Of a stretch of DNA of 54,171 bases, positions 1 to 7,575 are shown piece by piece. The DNA comes from Gillisella vitis (GTDB taxonomy: Bacteria > Pseudomonadota > Alphaproteobacteria > Rhizobiales > Rhizobiaceae). The stretch lies in the NCBI RefSeq assembly GCF_001541345.2, contig NZ_LMVL02000013.1, positions 1 to 54,171 of the forward strand. Direction: 5' to 3'. Position 1 is the stretch's first letter. Each line of letters opens with the position of its first letter. Below the pieces are notes generated by a model. The model was not told where the DNA came from. It did no database searches and was given only the letters and a program-made list of their open reading frames with translations. The translations under genes and the position numbers were made by a program.

Positions 1-119
1 GGGGGGGGGGGGGGGACAGCCCCCGCGGCTGGGAGACATCTTACAAAGCGGGGGGGGGCCGGTGCCAAAACACGTGTCCCGGGGGGGGGGGGGGGGGGCG
101 GGGCTGGGCGGGGCCCCGG
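1..119. other. poly-G low-complexity contig end
   Basis: The first ~120 bases are dominated by long G homopolymers (15 G at the very start, about 18 G near position 80) broken by short mixed stretches. They do not continue the reading frame that is clear from about position 120 onward. This looks like a sequencing or assembly artefact at a contig end rather than biological sequence, so nothing should be called in it. Confidence 0.75.
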
Positions 120-329
120 CTGGAGCCGCTGTTTGGCCCGCTGCCACCGCCGGTGCCCAGCTTTCCGGCCCGGCTTCCTGTTCTGGCGCTGGATCGGATC
201 ATGACCAACCGCCCAGGCCTGATTGCCGGCATGCAGGTGCATGACAGTCCGCTGGCCCGGCTTGCCTCCGACCACCTGCCGCTGAAAGCGTGGATTGATC
301 TGGACAAGGCGGCAGAAGCTGTCGGATGA
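120..329 (+). CDS. C-terminal fragment of endonuclease/exonuclease/phosphatase (EEP) family protein
   Basis: An open frame runs from about position 120 to a TGA at 327-329. It reads like the end of an EEP-fold hydrolase: a proline-rich strand leading to LALDRIMTN, then RLASDHLPLKAWIDL. The S-D-H-x-P motif is the conserved C-terminal aspartate/histidine signature of the EEP (DNase I-like, Mg2+-dependent phosphodiesterase/phosphatase) family. The fragment cannot distinguish a nuclease from a phospholipid phosphatase. The N-terminal part is lost into the poly-G contig end, so the 5' boundary given is only where the frame becomes credible. It ends 62 bp before ligA on the same strand. Confidence 0.6.
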   Translation: MEPLFGPLPPPVPSFPARLPVLALDRIMTNRPGLIAGMQVHDSPLARLASDHLPLKAWIDLDKAAEAVG

Positions 330-391
330 GAGCTTTAAATCCTGATATTTTCGGGTAAGACCGGGACAAAGCCTATATTCGGGAGACAGTC

Positions 392-2551
392 ATGGCGGAT
401 GCATTGATCGCGGTTGAAGATCTGAGCGAAGAGCAGGCCGGGCAGGAACTGACCCGGCTGGCTGCTGCCATCGCCCATCACGATGCGCTCTATCACGGCA
501 ACGACCAGCCGGAAATTTCCGATGCCGAATATGATGCGCTGAAGCGGCGTAACGATGCCATCGAAGCCCGGTTTCCGACACTGGTGCGCAGCGATAGCCC
601 CTCGCAGCGGGTTGGGGCGGCACCCGCCGGGATTTTCTCCCAGATCACCCATGCAAGGCCGATGCTGTCGCTGGACAACACGTTTTCCGATGAGGACGTG
701 GCGGATTTCGTTGCCTCGGTCTATCGCTTTTTGGGCGTGATGCCTGATAATTCCATTGCCTTTACCGCCGAACCGAAGATCGATGGCCTGTCGATGTCGA
801 TCCGCTACGAGAACCGCAAACTCAAGACGGCGGCGACGCGCGGTGATGGCACGACGGGCGAGAATGTCACCGCCAATATCCTGACCATCAAGGAAATCCC
901 GACCGAATTGCCCGCTGATGCCCCGGATGTGGTGGAGGTGCGTGGCGAGGTCTATATGGCGAAAAGCGACTTTCTGGCGCTGAACGCCCAGATGGAGGCC
1001 GAGGGCAAACAGACCTATGTCAACCCGCGCAATACGGCAGCCGGGTCGCTGCGCCAGCTCGATGCGAAAGTCACCGCCAGCCGCAAGCTGAAATTCTTCG
1101 CCTATGCCTGGGGCGAGATGAGCACCATGCCTTCAGATACGCAATCGGGCATGGTCGAGGCCTTCAAGGGCTGGGGCTTCCCGGTCAATCCGCTGACCCG
1201 GCGTCTGACGTCGGTTGAAGAGATCATCACCCATTACCGCGAGATCGGTCTTCAGAGAGCCGATCTGGACTACGACATCGATGGCGTCGTCTATAAGGTC
1301 GACCGGCTGGACTTGCAGGCTCGGCTCGGCTTTCGCTCGCGCTCGCCGCGCTGGGCCACCGCCCATAAATTCCCGGCGGAACAGGCCTTTACCAAGGTCG
1401 AAGCCATTGACATCCAGGTGGGCCGCACCGGCGCGCTGACGCCAGTGGCGCGGCTGGAACCGATTACCGTCGGTGGCGTGGTCGTCACCAATGCGACCCT
1501 GCACAATGCCGATTACATCGAAGGTATCGGCAATGGCGGCGAGCGTATCCGAGAGGAAGGCCATGACATTCGCATCGGCGATACGGTCATCGTTCAGCGG
1601 GCCGGTGACGTCATTCCGCAGGTGCTGGATGTGGTGCTGGAAAAGCGGACTGAGAGTTCGGTGAAATACGAATTTCCGAAAACCTGCCCGGTTTGCGGCA
1701 GCCATGCGGTGCGCGAGAAGAACGAGAAGACCGGCAAGCTGGATTCCGTGACCCGCTGCACGGGCGGCTTCGTCTGCTCGGCGCAGGCCAAGGAGCACAT
1801 CAAGCATTTCGTCTCCCGCAATGCCTTCGACATTGAAGGGCTGGGCACGAAGCAGGTGGACTTCTTCTTCGACAGTGAAGATCCAGCGCTGATGATCCGC
1901 ACCGCGCCGGATATTTTCACCCTCAAACAGCGGCAGGAAGCCTCGTCGCTGACCCGCCTTGAAAATATCGATGGCTTTGGCCGCGTCAGCGTCCGCAAGC
2001 TGTTCGACGCCATCGATGCGCGCCGCGAGATTGCCCTCAACCGCTTCATCTTCGCACTTGGCATCCGCCATGTCGGTGAAACCACCGCCAAGCTGCTGGC
2101 CCGCTCCTATGGCTCCTACGCGGCGTTTGCCGAGGCCATGCAGGAGGCCGCCCCGAAATTTGGTGAGGCCTGGAACGAGTTGAACAGCATCGATGGCATC
2201 GGTGAAGTGGTCGCTGCCTCCATGGTTGAATTTTTCAAGGAACCTCGCAATCTCGAAGTTGTCTCCCGTTTGCTGAAGGAAGTGACCCCACGGGATGCGG
2301 AGGCCGTTACGGCAAGCAATAGCCCCGTGGCCGGGAAAACCGTGGTGTTCACCGGATCACTGGAGCGCTTTACCCGCGATGAGGCGAAGGCGAGGGCCGA
2401 AAGCCTCGGTGCCAAGGTCGCCGGATCGGTCTCGAAAAAGACAGATTATCTGGTGGCCGGACCGGGTGCCGGTTCCAAGCTCGACAAGGCCCGTGAAGTG
2501 GGCGTGACTGTCATGACCGAGGATGAGTGGCTGGCGCTGATTGGCGGGTGA
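392..2551 (+). CDS. ligA: NAD+-dependent DNA ligase LigA
   Basis: This replicative and repair ligase seals nicks with NAD+ as adenylate donor. The 719-residue protein has the full family architecture: an N-terminal NAD-binding Ia region, an adenylation domain with the catalytic lysine in EPKIDGLSM (K129), an OB fold, a four-cysteine zinc finger (CPVCG ... C ... C, roughly residues 430-460), helix-hairpin-helix repeats, and a C-terminal BRCT domain (about 640-719, from VAGKTVVFTGSL). The length is about 50 residues above E. coli LigA, usual for alphaproteobacteria. The ATG at 392 is preceded by GGGAGA at 381. It is an essential single-copy gene with no sign of damage. Confidence 0.98.
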   Translation: MADALIAVEDLSEEQAGQELTRLAAAIAHHDALYHGNDQPEISDAEYDALKRRNDAIEARFPTLVRSDSPSQRVGAAPAGIFSQITHARPMLSLDNTFSDEDVADFVASVYRFLGVMPDNSIAFTAEPKIDGLSMSIRYENRKLKTAATRGDGTTGENVTANILTIKEIPTELPADAPDVVEVRGEVYMAKSDFLALNAQMEAEGKQTYVNPRNTAAGSLRQLDAKVTASRKLKFFAYAWGEMSTMPSDTQSGMVEAFKGWGFPVNPLTRRLTSVEEIITHYREIGLQRADLDYDIDGVVYKVDRLDLQARLGFRSRSPRWATAHKFPAEQAFTKVEAIDIQVGRTGALTPVARLEPITVGGVVVTNATLHNADYIEGIGNGGERIREEGHDIRIGDTVIVQRAGDVIPQVLDVVLEKRTESSVKYEFPKTCPVCGSHAVREKNEKTGKLDSVTRCTGGFVCSAQAKEHIKHFVSRNAFDIEGLGTKQVDFFFDSEDPALMIRTAPDIFTLKQRQEASSLTRLENIDGFGRVSVRKLFDAIDARREIALNRFIFALGIRHVGETTAKLLARSYGSYAAFAEAMQEAAPKFGEAWNELNSIDGIGEVVAASMVEFFKEPRNLEVVSRLLKEVTPRDAEAVTASNSPVAGKTVVFTGSLERFTRDEAKARAESLGAKVAGSVSKKTDYLVAGPGAGSKLDKAREVGVTVMTEDEWLALIGG

Positions 2552-2796
2552 CGCGGACCCTCCCGGCCTGTTGAGATAGTGCATTTACCGTGTTGGAACA
2601 GGCCCCAAAATTGCTCAATCAGGCCTGTTGCAATGTCCCTTGTCCGGGTGCATGTCTCTCAATGCACACAAAAATCTGTGCCAGGGTCGCTTCCGCCGAG
2701 GGGTATCGGGAAGGGGCGCCTTGAGGTTTTGATCTTTTATGCCGACTTGTAACGCCGCTCGGCGGTTTTGCACGGCATGTTTATCGTGGGGACATT

Positions 2797-3144
2797 ATGC
2801 GTTTATTGACAGGTTTGGTGGTTGGCGTGGCCGCGATGGCTATGGCCTCGACTGTTTCTGCTGCCTCTGCGGCTTCCGGCAGCCATCGTTTTCTATTCGT
2901 CAACAAAACCAATTCGGCAATCGTCCGATTGACCTTCCGTTCTTTGGACGGCAAGGGTGGTAAAGTGGAGGTCTTGAACGGCCACAGCGTTGGAAAGGGC
3001 CGGAGCCGCGTTGTCTCTGTTCCTAACGATGGCACCTGCAAATATGGTGTTCTGGGCGAGATGGAGCAGGATTCGGGCTATTACGACTTGATGACCAAGG
3101 CCGATCTTTGCAAACTTGGCCAGTTTGTGCTCAGCGCCAACTGA
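2797..3144 (+). CDS. small secreted protein of unknown function
   Basis: This 115-residue protein has a clear Sec signal peptide (positively charged MR, then a Leu/Val/Ala-rich core, probable cleavage near the AAS-A-AS region around residue 25). The mature part is about 90 residues with two cysteines (in GTCKYGV and ADLCKLG), which could form a periplasmic disulphide. The pattern of an NKT near the mature N-terminus, a C-x-Y in the middle and a final DLCK-x-x-x-F/V-x-L strand resembles a group of small periplasmic rhizobial proteins without assigned function. That resemblance is from memory, not a search. It stands alone after a ~245 bp gap downstream of ligA, and a palindromic hairpin lies past its end. 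Confidence 0.7.
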   Translation: MRLLTGLVVGVAAMAMASTVSAASAASGSHRFLFVNKTNSAIVRLTFRSLDGKGGKVEVLNGHSVGKGRSRVVSVPNDGTCKYGVLGEMEQDSGYYDLMTKADLCKLGQFVLSAN

Positions 3145-3220
3145 GCTGAGGAGTCATCTATCTCCTTGATAGTAGCCAGATCTGGATACAAAGCCGGTTT
3201 CTGCTCTGCCACGACACAGG

Positions 3221-3251
3221 GTCTGTCGGGTTCAATCTGAACCGGGCAGAC
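3221..3251 (-). terminator. hairpin just past the MarR-GNAT gene (bidirectional candidate)
   Basis: A 14-nt arm (3221-3234) faces its near-complement (3238-3251) across a 3-nt loop, with one G:T wobble and one mismatch. It begins 2 bases beyond the minus-strand stop at 3253 and also lies downstream of the plus-strand gene ending at 3144. Its core (GGTTCAATCTGAAC) recurs, inverted, in the hairpin at 12828-12868. Confidence 0.5.
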
Positions 3252-3252
3252 T

Positions 3253-4194
3253 CTACAACTGCCGGGCTCTGACAAATCTCTGCTCCAGCACTTCGCTTCC
3301 CCACTGATTGCCGGTGCGCTCCTCGACGCAAACAAAACCGTGGCTTTCGTACAGATGTCGCGCCGCCGTCAGGCCGCTGAACGTCCATAGATGCGTTTCT
3401 TCAAAACCTGTCTCATCCGCAAAGGCGAGGGCGGCGGAGAGCAATTGACGGCCGACACCTCCACCGCGCATGCCGTCATCGATGATGAACCATCGCAGAT
3501 GGGCTGTTTTGGCGCCCAGGTCTTCGCCATCGATGGCGATGGAGCCGACGATTTCATCCGCTTGCATGGCTAGCCAGATGGCATTTGTCGAATTCCCTAG
3601 ACGATTGCAAAAGTCGGCGAGGCCAGTTGCGACAACGCATTCGAAATGCAGGCCGAAGCCTGCCGTTCGCGCATAATAGAGCGCATGCATTTGCGTGATA
3701 CGGGCAATGAGACCCGGTCTGTAGCCCTGGACAATGTCAACTTTGGGTGCTGCCACGTCGCCCCGATCGGCAAGAGCCTGAACATACAGCCGAAGCCCGT
3801 CAAGAACCCTGCTATTTTCGTCGGGTCGCAATCGGTTCAGAGCATTTGAAACCTGATGACGCGCAAACGCATGAATGGTTTCGGTTCGCTTTTGCCCGCT
3901 CTCGCTCAAGCGCAGCCGCTTGATCCGGTAGTCATCCTTATCCACCTCTTCCAACAGATCGCCCGATGAAATGAGCCTGCGGAGCATGCGGCTGACGCTT
4001 GATTTCTCAAGGCGAAGACTATGACCAAGGTCGCGGGCGGTGATACCAGGACATGCATCGATCTCTATCAAGGCATGCACGGCTGATGGAGGGAGATCCG
4101 TTCCAGCAAAATCACCTCCCATGAAACCGAGTTCACGAACCAACTGGCGTGATGAGGCGCGAATAGCTTCGACGTGTGAATGGTCTTGCATCAT
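3253..4194 (-). CDS. MarR-type HTH regulator fused to GNAT acetyltransferase
   Basis: Residues ~1-145 form a MarR winged helix: ITARDLGHSLRLEKSSVSRMLRRL is the recognition helix-turn-helix region and a D-K-D-D-Y-R wing follows. Residues ~160-313 form a GNAT domain, with the acetyl-CoA loop in the segment RGGGVGRQLL and the usual ARHLYESHGF strand-helix end. Such fusions are known in many bacteria, and in them the regulator and enzyme are one polypeptide. The acetyl acceptor is unknown. I start at the ATG at 4194 (an MM pair), with GGAA just upstream. An upstream in-frame start would add 19 residues with no homologous look. A TTGC-N5-GCAA palindrome at 4210-4224 sits in its leader, suggesting autoregulation. 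It diverges from the effector pair at 4356. Confidence 0.85.
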   Translation of the reverse strand: MMQDHSHVEAIRASSRQLVRELGFMGGDFAGTDLPPSAVHALIEIDACPGITARDLGHSLRLEKSSVSRMLRRLISSGDLLEEVDKDDYRIKRLRLSESGQKRTETIHAFARHQVSNALNRLRPDENSRVLDGLRLYVQALADRGDVAAPKVDIVQGYRPGLIARITQMHALYYARTAGFGLHFECVVATGLADFCNRLGNSTNAIWLAMQADEIVGSIAIDGEDLGAKTAHLRWFIIDDGMRGGGVGRQLLSAALAFADETGFEETHLWTFSGLTAARHLYESHGFVCVEERTGNQWGSEVLEQRFVRARQL

Positions 4195-4209
4195 ACCAGT
4201 TCCATATTG

Positions 4210-4224
4210 GTTGCGTGATGCAAC
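4210..4224. promoter_or_regulatory. candidate MarR-family operator
   Basis: GTTGCGTGATGCAAC is a perfect 5-bp inverted repeat with a 5-bp spacer. It lies 16 bp upstream of the MarR-GNAT start codon, in the divergent region shared with the Tae4 gene. The TTGC-N5-GCAA form is close to operators reported for MarR-family regulators. Binding is inferred, not shown. Confidence 0.45.
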
Positions 4225-4355
4225 TGTATTGCCGTGTGCTGTTCGCCGCAAGCGTTTTTGCTTTGGAAATTTTATTTCCGGAATAGACGATTGCCCTTAG
4301 GGTTTTGTCGTTTTATCCTGATTGCGACATTGTTGTAAATTTTCTGAGGTTAGAT

Positions 4356-4856
4356 ATGGGACGGCCAAATTTTAATATTGCGTGGGCAGCTTCAATGCGG
4401 ATTTACGATCCGCAAGCGTCAGGAGCCAAAGTTTCTGAAGTCATTGGGGGAAATGTCGCAAAAAATGTCAATAATCCCAATCCGGTTGCGCGTTGGAGCA
4501 ACACTTGCGCAGTCAGAATGAGCTATATTTTGAACTATTCCGGCATGCACCTCCCGCATGTCGCTGCCCAAACGGTTTCTGGCGCAGACCAGAAATGGTA
4601 TTTTTTCCGCGTGAAAAACCTAATTGATTATCTTGAAAAAACCTGGGGTAAGCCAGAGGTGGTTCAGTACCCTCCGTCTAATGGAGGTACGCTTGCGGGA
4701 AAAAGGGGTGTTATTCTTTTTGAAGTATCGGGGTGGAGCGATGCACAGGGCCATGCAACTCTTTTTAATGGAACAGTTTGCTACGATCATTGCTATTTTA
4801 ATGAGCCGGGAGTGGCTTACAAAACAGACAAGGCAAATTTCTGGAGTTTGCAATGA
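4356..4856 (+). CDS. tae4: type VI secretion amidase effector, Tae4 family
   Basis: Tae4 enzymes are T6SS-delivered peptidoglycan amidases that cut the peptide stem (D-Glu-mDAP bond) in the periplasm of rival cells. From the chosen start the protein is 166 residues, begins MGRPNFNIAW as family members do, and carries the catalytic cysteine in NTCAVRMSYIL (C51). The histidine is in SDAQGHATLFNG (H133), and a C-Y-D-H-C cluster follows. There is no signal peptide, as expected for a T6SS cargo. The ATG at 4356 has GAGGT seven bases upstream; an earlier in-frame ATG at 4305 lacks a ribosome site and adds an atypical extension. The stop overlaps the next start (ATGA), tying it to its immunity gene. 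The DNA is visibly richer in A/T than its neighbours, suggesting acquisition. No hcp, vgrG or tss gene lies in the window. Confidence 0.85.
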   Translation: MGRPNFNIAWAASMRIYDPQASGAKVSEVIGGNVAKNVNNPNPVARWSNTCAVRMSYILNYSGMHLPHVAAQTVSGADQKWYFFRVKNLIDYLEKTWGKPEVVQYPPSNGGTLAGKRGVILFEVSGWSDAQGHATLFNGTVCYDHCYFNEPGVAYKTDKANFWSLQ

Positions 4857-5308
4857 TGTACCGTTTGCTTCTTCTCGGCTTGGTCTGTCTTTGTGTTAAT
4901 TCCGAGGTTGCGGTGGGCAAGGATTTGGGTGTTGGCAACGGGCCTCAAGCGGCTGGTCGCACCTATCTTCAGAATTACAAGGATATGGTTTTGGCCACCT
5001 GCATTTCCAATGCCTATAAAGAGGATAAGGGCGCATCGGTCGATGCGGGTAGCAGTGTGAGCGCGCTGAGGGACTGGACATATTACGATATGGACAAAAG
5101 CCCTGATGACATGAATGCTTTGATCGAAAAATTCCTGACGAAAAATTACAGCAACCCGCTTGCTGAATCTGAAGTCAAAGGTGTGAAATTCGATTTTTTG
5201 AAGTGCCTCGATCTGTATCACAGCAAGGAATTGAACGATCAGGCGAAAAAATATGTTGTGAAGCCCAACCATACTTATCGGCAGGATAATCAATCAAAAG
5301 GTGATTGA
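4853..5308 (+). CDS. tai4: Tai4-family immunity protein for the Tae4 amidase
   Basis: This 151-residue (or 150, from the second ATG at 4856) protein has an N-terminal signal peptide (YRLLLLGLVCLCVNSEVA), so it is exported to the periplasm where Tae4 toxins act. The body has the Tai4 pattern: an early helix with ATCISNAYKED and a later FLKCLDLYHS, giving a conserved cysteine pair that bridges helices in known Tai4 structures. Tai4 binds and plugs the active site of its cognate Tae4. It overlaps the effector gene by 4 nt (ATGA) with GGAG upstream, the usual effector-immunity arrangement. It has the same AT-rich character as tae4. The family call rests on those motifs plus context. Confidence 0.82.
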   Translation: MMYRLLLLGLVCLCVNSEVAVGKDLGVGNGPQAAGRTYLQNYKDMVLATCISNAYKEDKGASVDAGSSVSALRDWTYYDMDKSPDDMNALIEKFLTKNYSNPLAESEVKGVKFDFLKCLDLYHSKELNDQAKKYVVKPNHTYRQDNQSKGD

Positions 5309-5318
5309 GCGAATGAAA

Positions 5319-5347
5319 GGCCGCCGGGAACATGGTCCCCGGCGGCC
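5319..5347. terminator. bidirectional hairpin terminator between tai4 and the amine oxidase
   Basis: GGCCGCCGGG at 5319-5328 pairs perfectly with CCCGGCGGCC at 5338-5347 across a 9-nt loop. The genes on either side converge. On the minus strand the stem is followed by TTTC. Confidence 0.7.
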
Positions 5348-5353
5348 ATCAGT

Positions 5354-7210
5354 TCATTGGAAGCAGGCGCAGTCGCTGTATTTTGCCGGGTCCATGGTCC
5401 GGGCGATGGCGTTGACGGCGCAATAGGCTGACGTAACGGAGCCTTCCTGCCAGCCGGGCAGGTAGCTCCAGGTATCGCCCGCGCAGAAGAAGCGGGCGTT
5501 TTTCTCGAAGGTGGTGATCTGCTGATAGGCTTGCTTGGTGCTGTCGGTGGACGCGGTATCGGAAGCCCAGCCGCCGACCTGGTGCGGCATATATTGCCAG
5601 GCGATGGACACGCCTCGATAGACCTGGTCGGTCTTTCCGGGATGCAAAAGGCCGAGTCCTTTGCGTGCCGTTTCAACGCGCTGGGTATTGTTCAGCTTGG
5701 CGTAGTCCACGGCCAGCGGACCACGGTTATAGGCGCCGGTCAACACGCCTGTATGGGCAGTGAAATCCTCAGAAGGATACCAGATCTGGCCGATAATATC
5801 GGTTGTCCAGGAAATGCCGCCATAGATCTCATTGTCGGTCTCCCAGAAACGGTCCTTGCCCTGCCAGCCGACCTTGATCGCCGGTGTCCAGAGGTCGGGG
5901 GTCTTGTCTCCCCACTGACCTGTCTTCGAGAAGGCTTCAAGGCCTTTGCGGAAGTCTGCGGGGACCGGGTAATCGCCAATGATATTATTGAGCAGCGAGG
6001 GGGCCATGGTGGAAATGCAGAAATCGAACTGGGCCTGTTCAGGTTTCCGGCCAGCCGTTTCAAAGGTGATGACCACTTTTTCACCGGCGGAGGCGATTTT
6101 CGCCGCTTTGGTTTTGAGCAGGACCAGATGGCCGACTTTGGGGTGCCGCGGCTTGCTGCCCTTTTTCCATAAGGCCGTGGCGGGAACATCCTGAAGCAGC
6201 AATTGCTGCCAGATCCGGTCCATGCCGCCCACCGGCTGCATCAAACTTGGTTGCCAGTCCGTGTTGAAATTGTTGAACAGGAAAGAACCCGGCGCCAATT
6301 CTGGATTCTCATCAGGGTCGCCGATGAAGCGCGAATCAAGAATTTTGTCGAGCGGGATGGTCTCACGGGTTTTCGGTGCATCGCGCCAGCCACCGGGCAA
6401 ATGGCTAAAGCCGAGCCGGGTGGTTTCCTGAGCGCCGCCGGTCGCTGTGAGATCGCCGAACACGCGGTAAAGCTTTTCCAGTTTATCCTTGGTCACCACT
6501 CCGGCGTCGCCTTGCAGCATCACGCCTTCCTTGGTGACTTTATACATCATCTCAGCCATTTCATTGTACAGGCTGAATGTCACCTGCGCGAAGGATACCG
6601 GCGCGCCGTTGTTGAACTCCTTGCTTTGCATCAGGTTGGACATCGACTGGAAGAAGTAAGGCTCCAGCGCCACGCCGATCTCCTGGCAAAGGGCAATCAG
6701 ATTGACATGGTTGGAAGGAATACGGCCCGGACCTGCATTAAGGTAAAGCTCGACAGGGTTGCCCGCATATTTCTTCGCGGCCCAGGCGTCGTCCATGAAT
6801 TGGCAGATTTGCAGGTCCGGTGCCGGGCTGTCGGCCGTTTCCTGATAGCGGTCCACATACATCTCGGAAAATTCCTGCGTGCCAGGATAATTCTTGAACC
6901 ACCAGCTCTTGTAGTGCTCATTCGTTGGCCGCACCGTCAGGCTGCGGCCACCATAGCGGTTGTCGGCCTCGAAGACCTGAACGGAAAAGCCACTGCGGGC
7001 CAGCGTCAAGGCAGCCGTCAGCCCGGCAACACCTGCGCCAAGGATGGCGACGCTTTTGCCTTTGCCGAAACCGGTTGGCAGGTTGGGCTTGCTGGTCCGG
7101 TAGGCCGCCTGGGCATTACCAAAACCGGTGACCAGAGAGGGAGCCGCAAAAGAACCGGCCAATGCTGTCATGCCGCGCAGCAGCGTGCGGCGGGAAATCG
7201 AGTAAGACAT
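5354..7210 (-). CDS. Tat-exported flavin amine oxidase (FAD-dependent)
   Basis: Flavin amine oxidases oxidise amines or amino acids, releasing ammonia and hydrogen peroxide. The 618-residue protein starts with a twin-arginine signal (SRRTLLRG then a hydrophobic stretch), so it is folded with FAD and exported to the periplasm. At about residue 50 comes the Rossmann FAD site KSVAILGAGVAGLTAALTLA, followed by the E-A-D-x-R-x-G-G-R signature. The C-terminus has the second FAD segment FFCAGDTWSYLPGWQEGSV. The ATG at 7210 puts the RR motif in place and has AGGA upstream; an upstream extension to 7300 is not convincing. The substrate cannot be told from sequence. The nearest families are bacterial L-amino-acid oxidase or monoamine oxidase relatives. 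It is a single-gene unit ending at a strong terminator. Confidence 0.88.
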   Translation of the reverse strand: MSYSISRRTLLRGMTALAGSFAAPSLVTGFGNAQAAYRTSKPNLPTGFGKGKSVAILGAGVAGLTAALTLARSGFSVQVFEADNRYGGRSLTVRPTNEHYKSWWFKNYPGTQEFSEMYVDRYQETADSPAPDLQICQFMDDAWAAKKYAGNPVELYLNAGPGRIPSNHVNLIALCQEIGVALEPYFFQSMSNLMQSKEFNNGAPVSFAQVTFSLYNEMAEMMYKVTKEGVMLQGDAGVVTKDKLEKLYRVFGDLTATGGAQETTRLGFSHLPGGWRDAPKTRETIPLDKILDSRFIGDPDENPELAPGSFLFNNFNTDWQPSLMQPVGGMDRIWQQLLLQDVPATALWKKGSKPRHPKVGHLVLLKTKAAKIASAGEKVVITFETAGRKPEQAQFDFCISTMAPSLLNNIIGDYPVPADFRKGLEAFSKTGQWGDKTPDLWTPAIKVGWQGKDRFWETDNEIYGGISWTTDIIGQIWYPSEDFTAHTGVLTGAYNRGPLAVDYAKLNNTQRVETARKGLGLLHPGKTDQVYRGVSIAWQYMPHQVGGWASDTASTDSTKQAYQQITTFEKNARFFCAGDTWSYLPGWQEGSVTSAYCAVNAIARTMDPAKYSDCACFQ

Positions 7211-7514
7211 CGCAATCCTGTCGTTAAGAGAGGGTGGCGAGCGGCCGGGAACGTCATGATCAAGGTCGGCTCGATCGGAAAAAACGGCCCCTTCCTTCAT
7301 GGAAAGGAGAATGAGATTTTCTGTGAAATTTCGAAGGTGCCCCTGGGCTTTGCCTCAAGCAAACAGCACAAATCTACAACCTTCGGGGGCAATCATGAAG
7401 TTTCTAAAATTCCCCGTCAACTCTTGAAGGACGGAAGCGGCGAACTATTTTTGGTTGCAATGTTTTTACTCGCACCTGCGTGCAATGCTCCGCACAGAAA
7501 TGAGCTATCAACGC
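7211..7514. other. intergenic region upstream of the amine oxidase
   Basis: This ~300 bp stretch presumably carries the minus-strand amine-oxidase promoter and leader. I see no convincing gene, tRNA or strong hairpin in it. Only the downstream terminator of the helicase gene (7515-7550) follows. Confidence 0.5.
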
Positions 7515-7550
7515 AGCAGCCCGGAAATCAGGTCTGATTTCCGGGCTGCT
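7515..7550 (-). terminator. strong hairpin terminator of the DEAD-box helicase gene
   Basis: Arms 7515-7531 and 7534-7550 are a perfect 17-bp inverted repeat separated by 2 nt. It lies 26 bp beyond the minus-strand helicase stop. No long U tract follows, so efficiency is uncertain despite the stem strength. Confidence 0.7.
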
Positions 7551-7575
7551 CATCTATCAAAATGACTGGTGATAA

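Noticed and set aside
6203..7537. 444-residue open frame on the plus strand
   Set aside because: It is the antisense of the Tat-exported amine oxidase (5354-7210), which has the family motifs. The antisense protein has no domain or signal, and such frames are common in GC-rich DNA.
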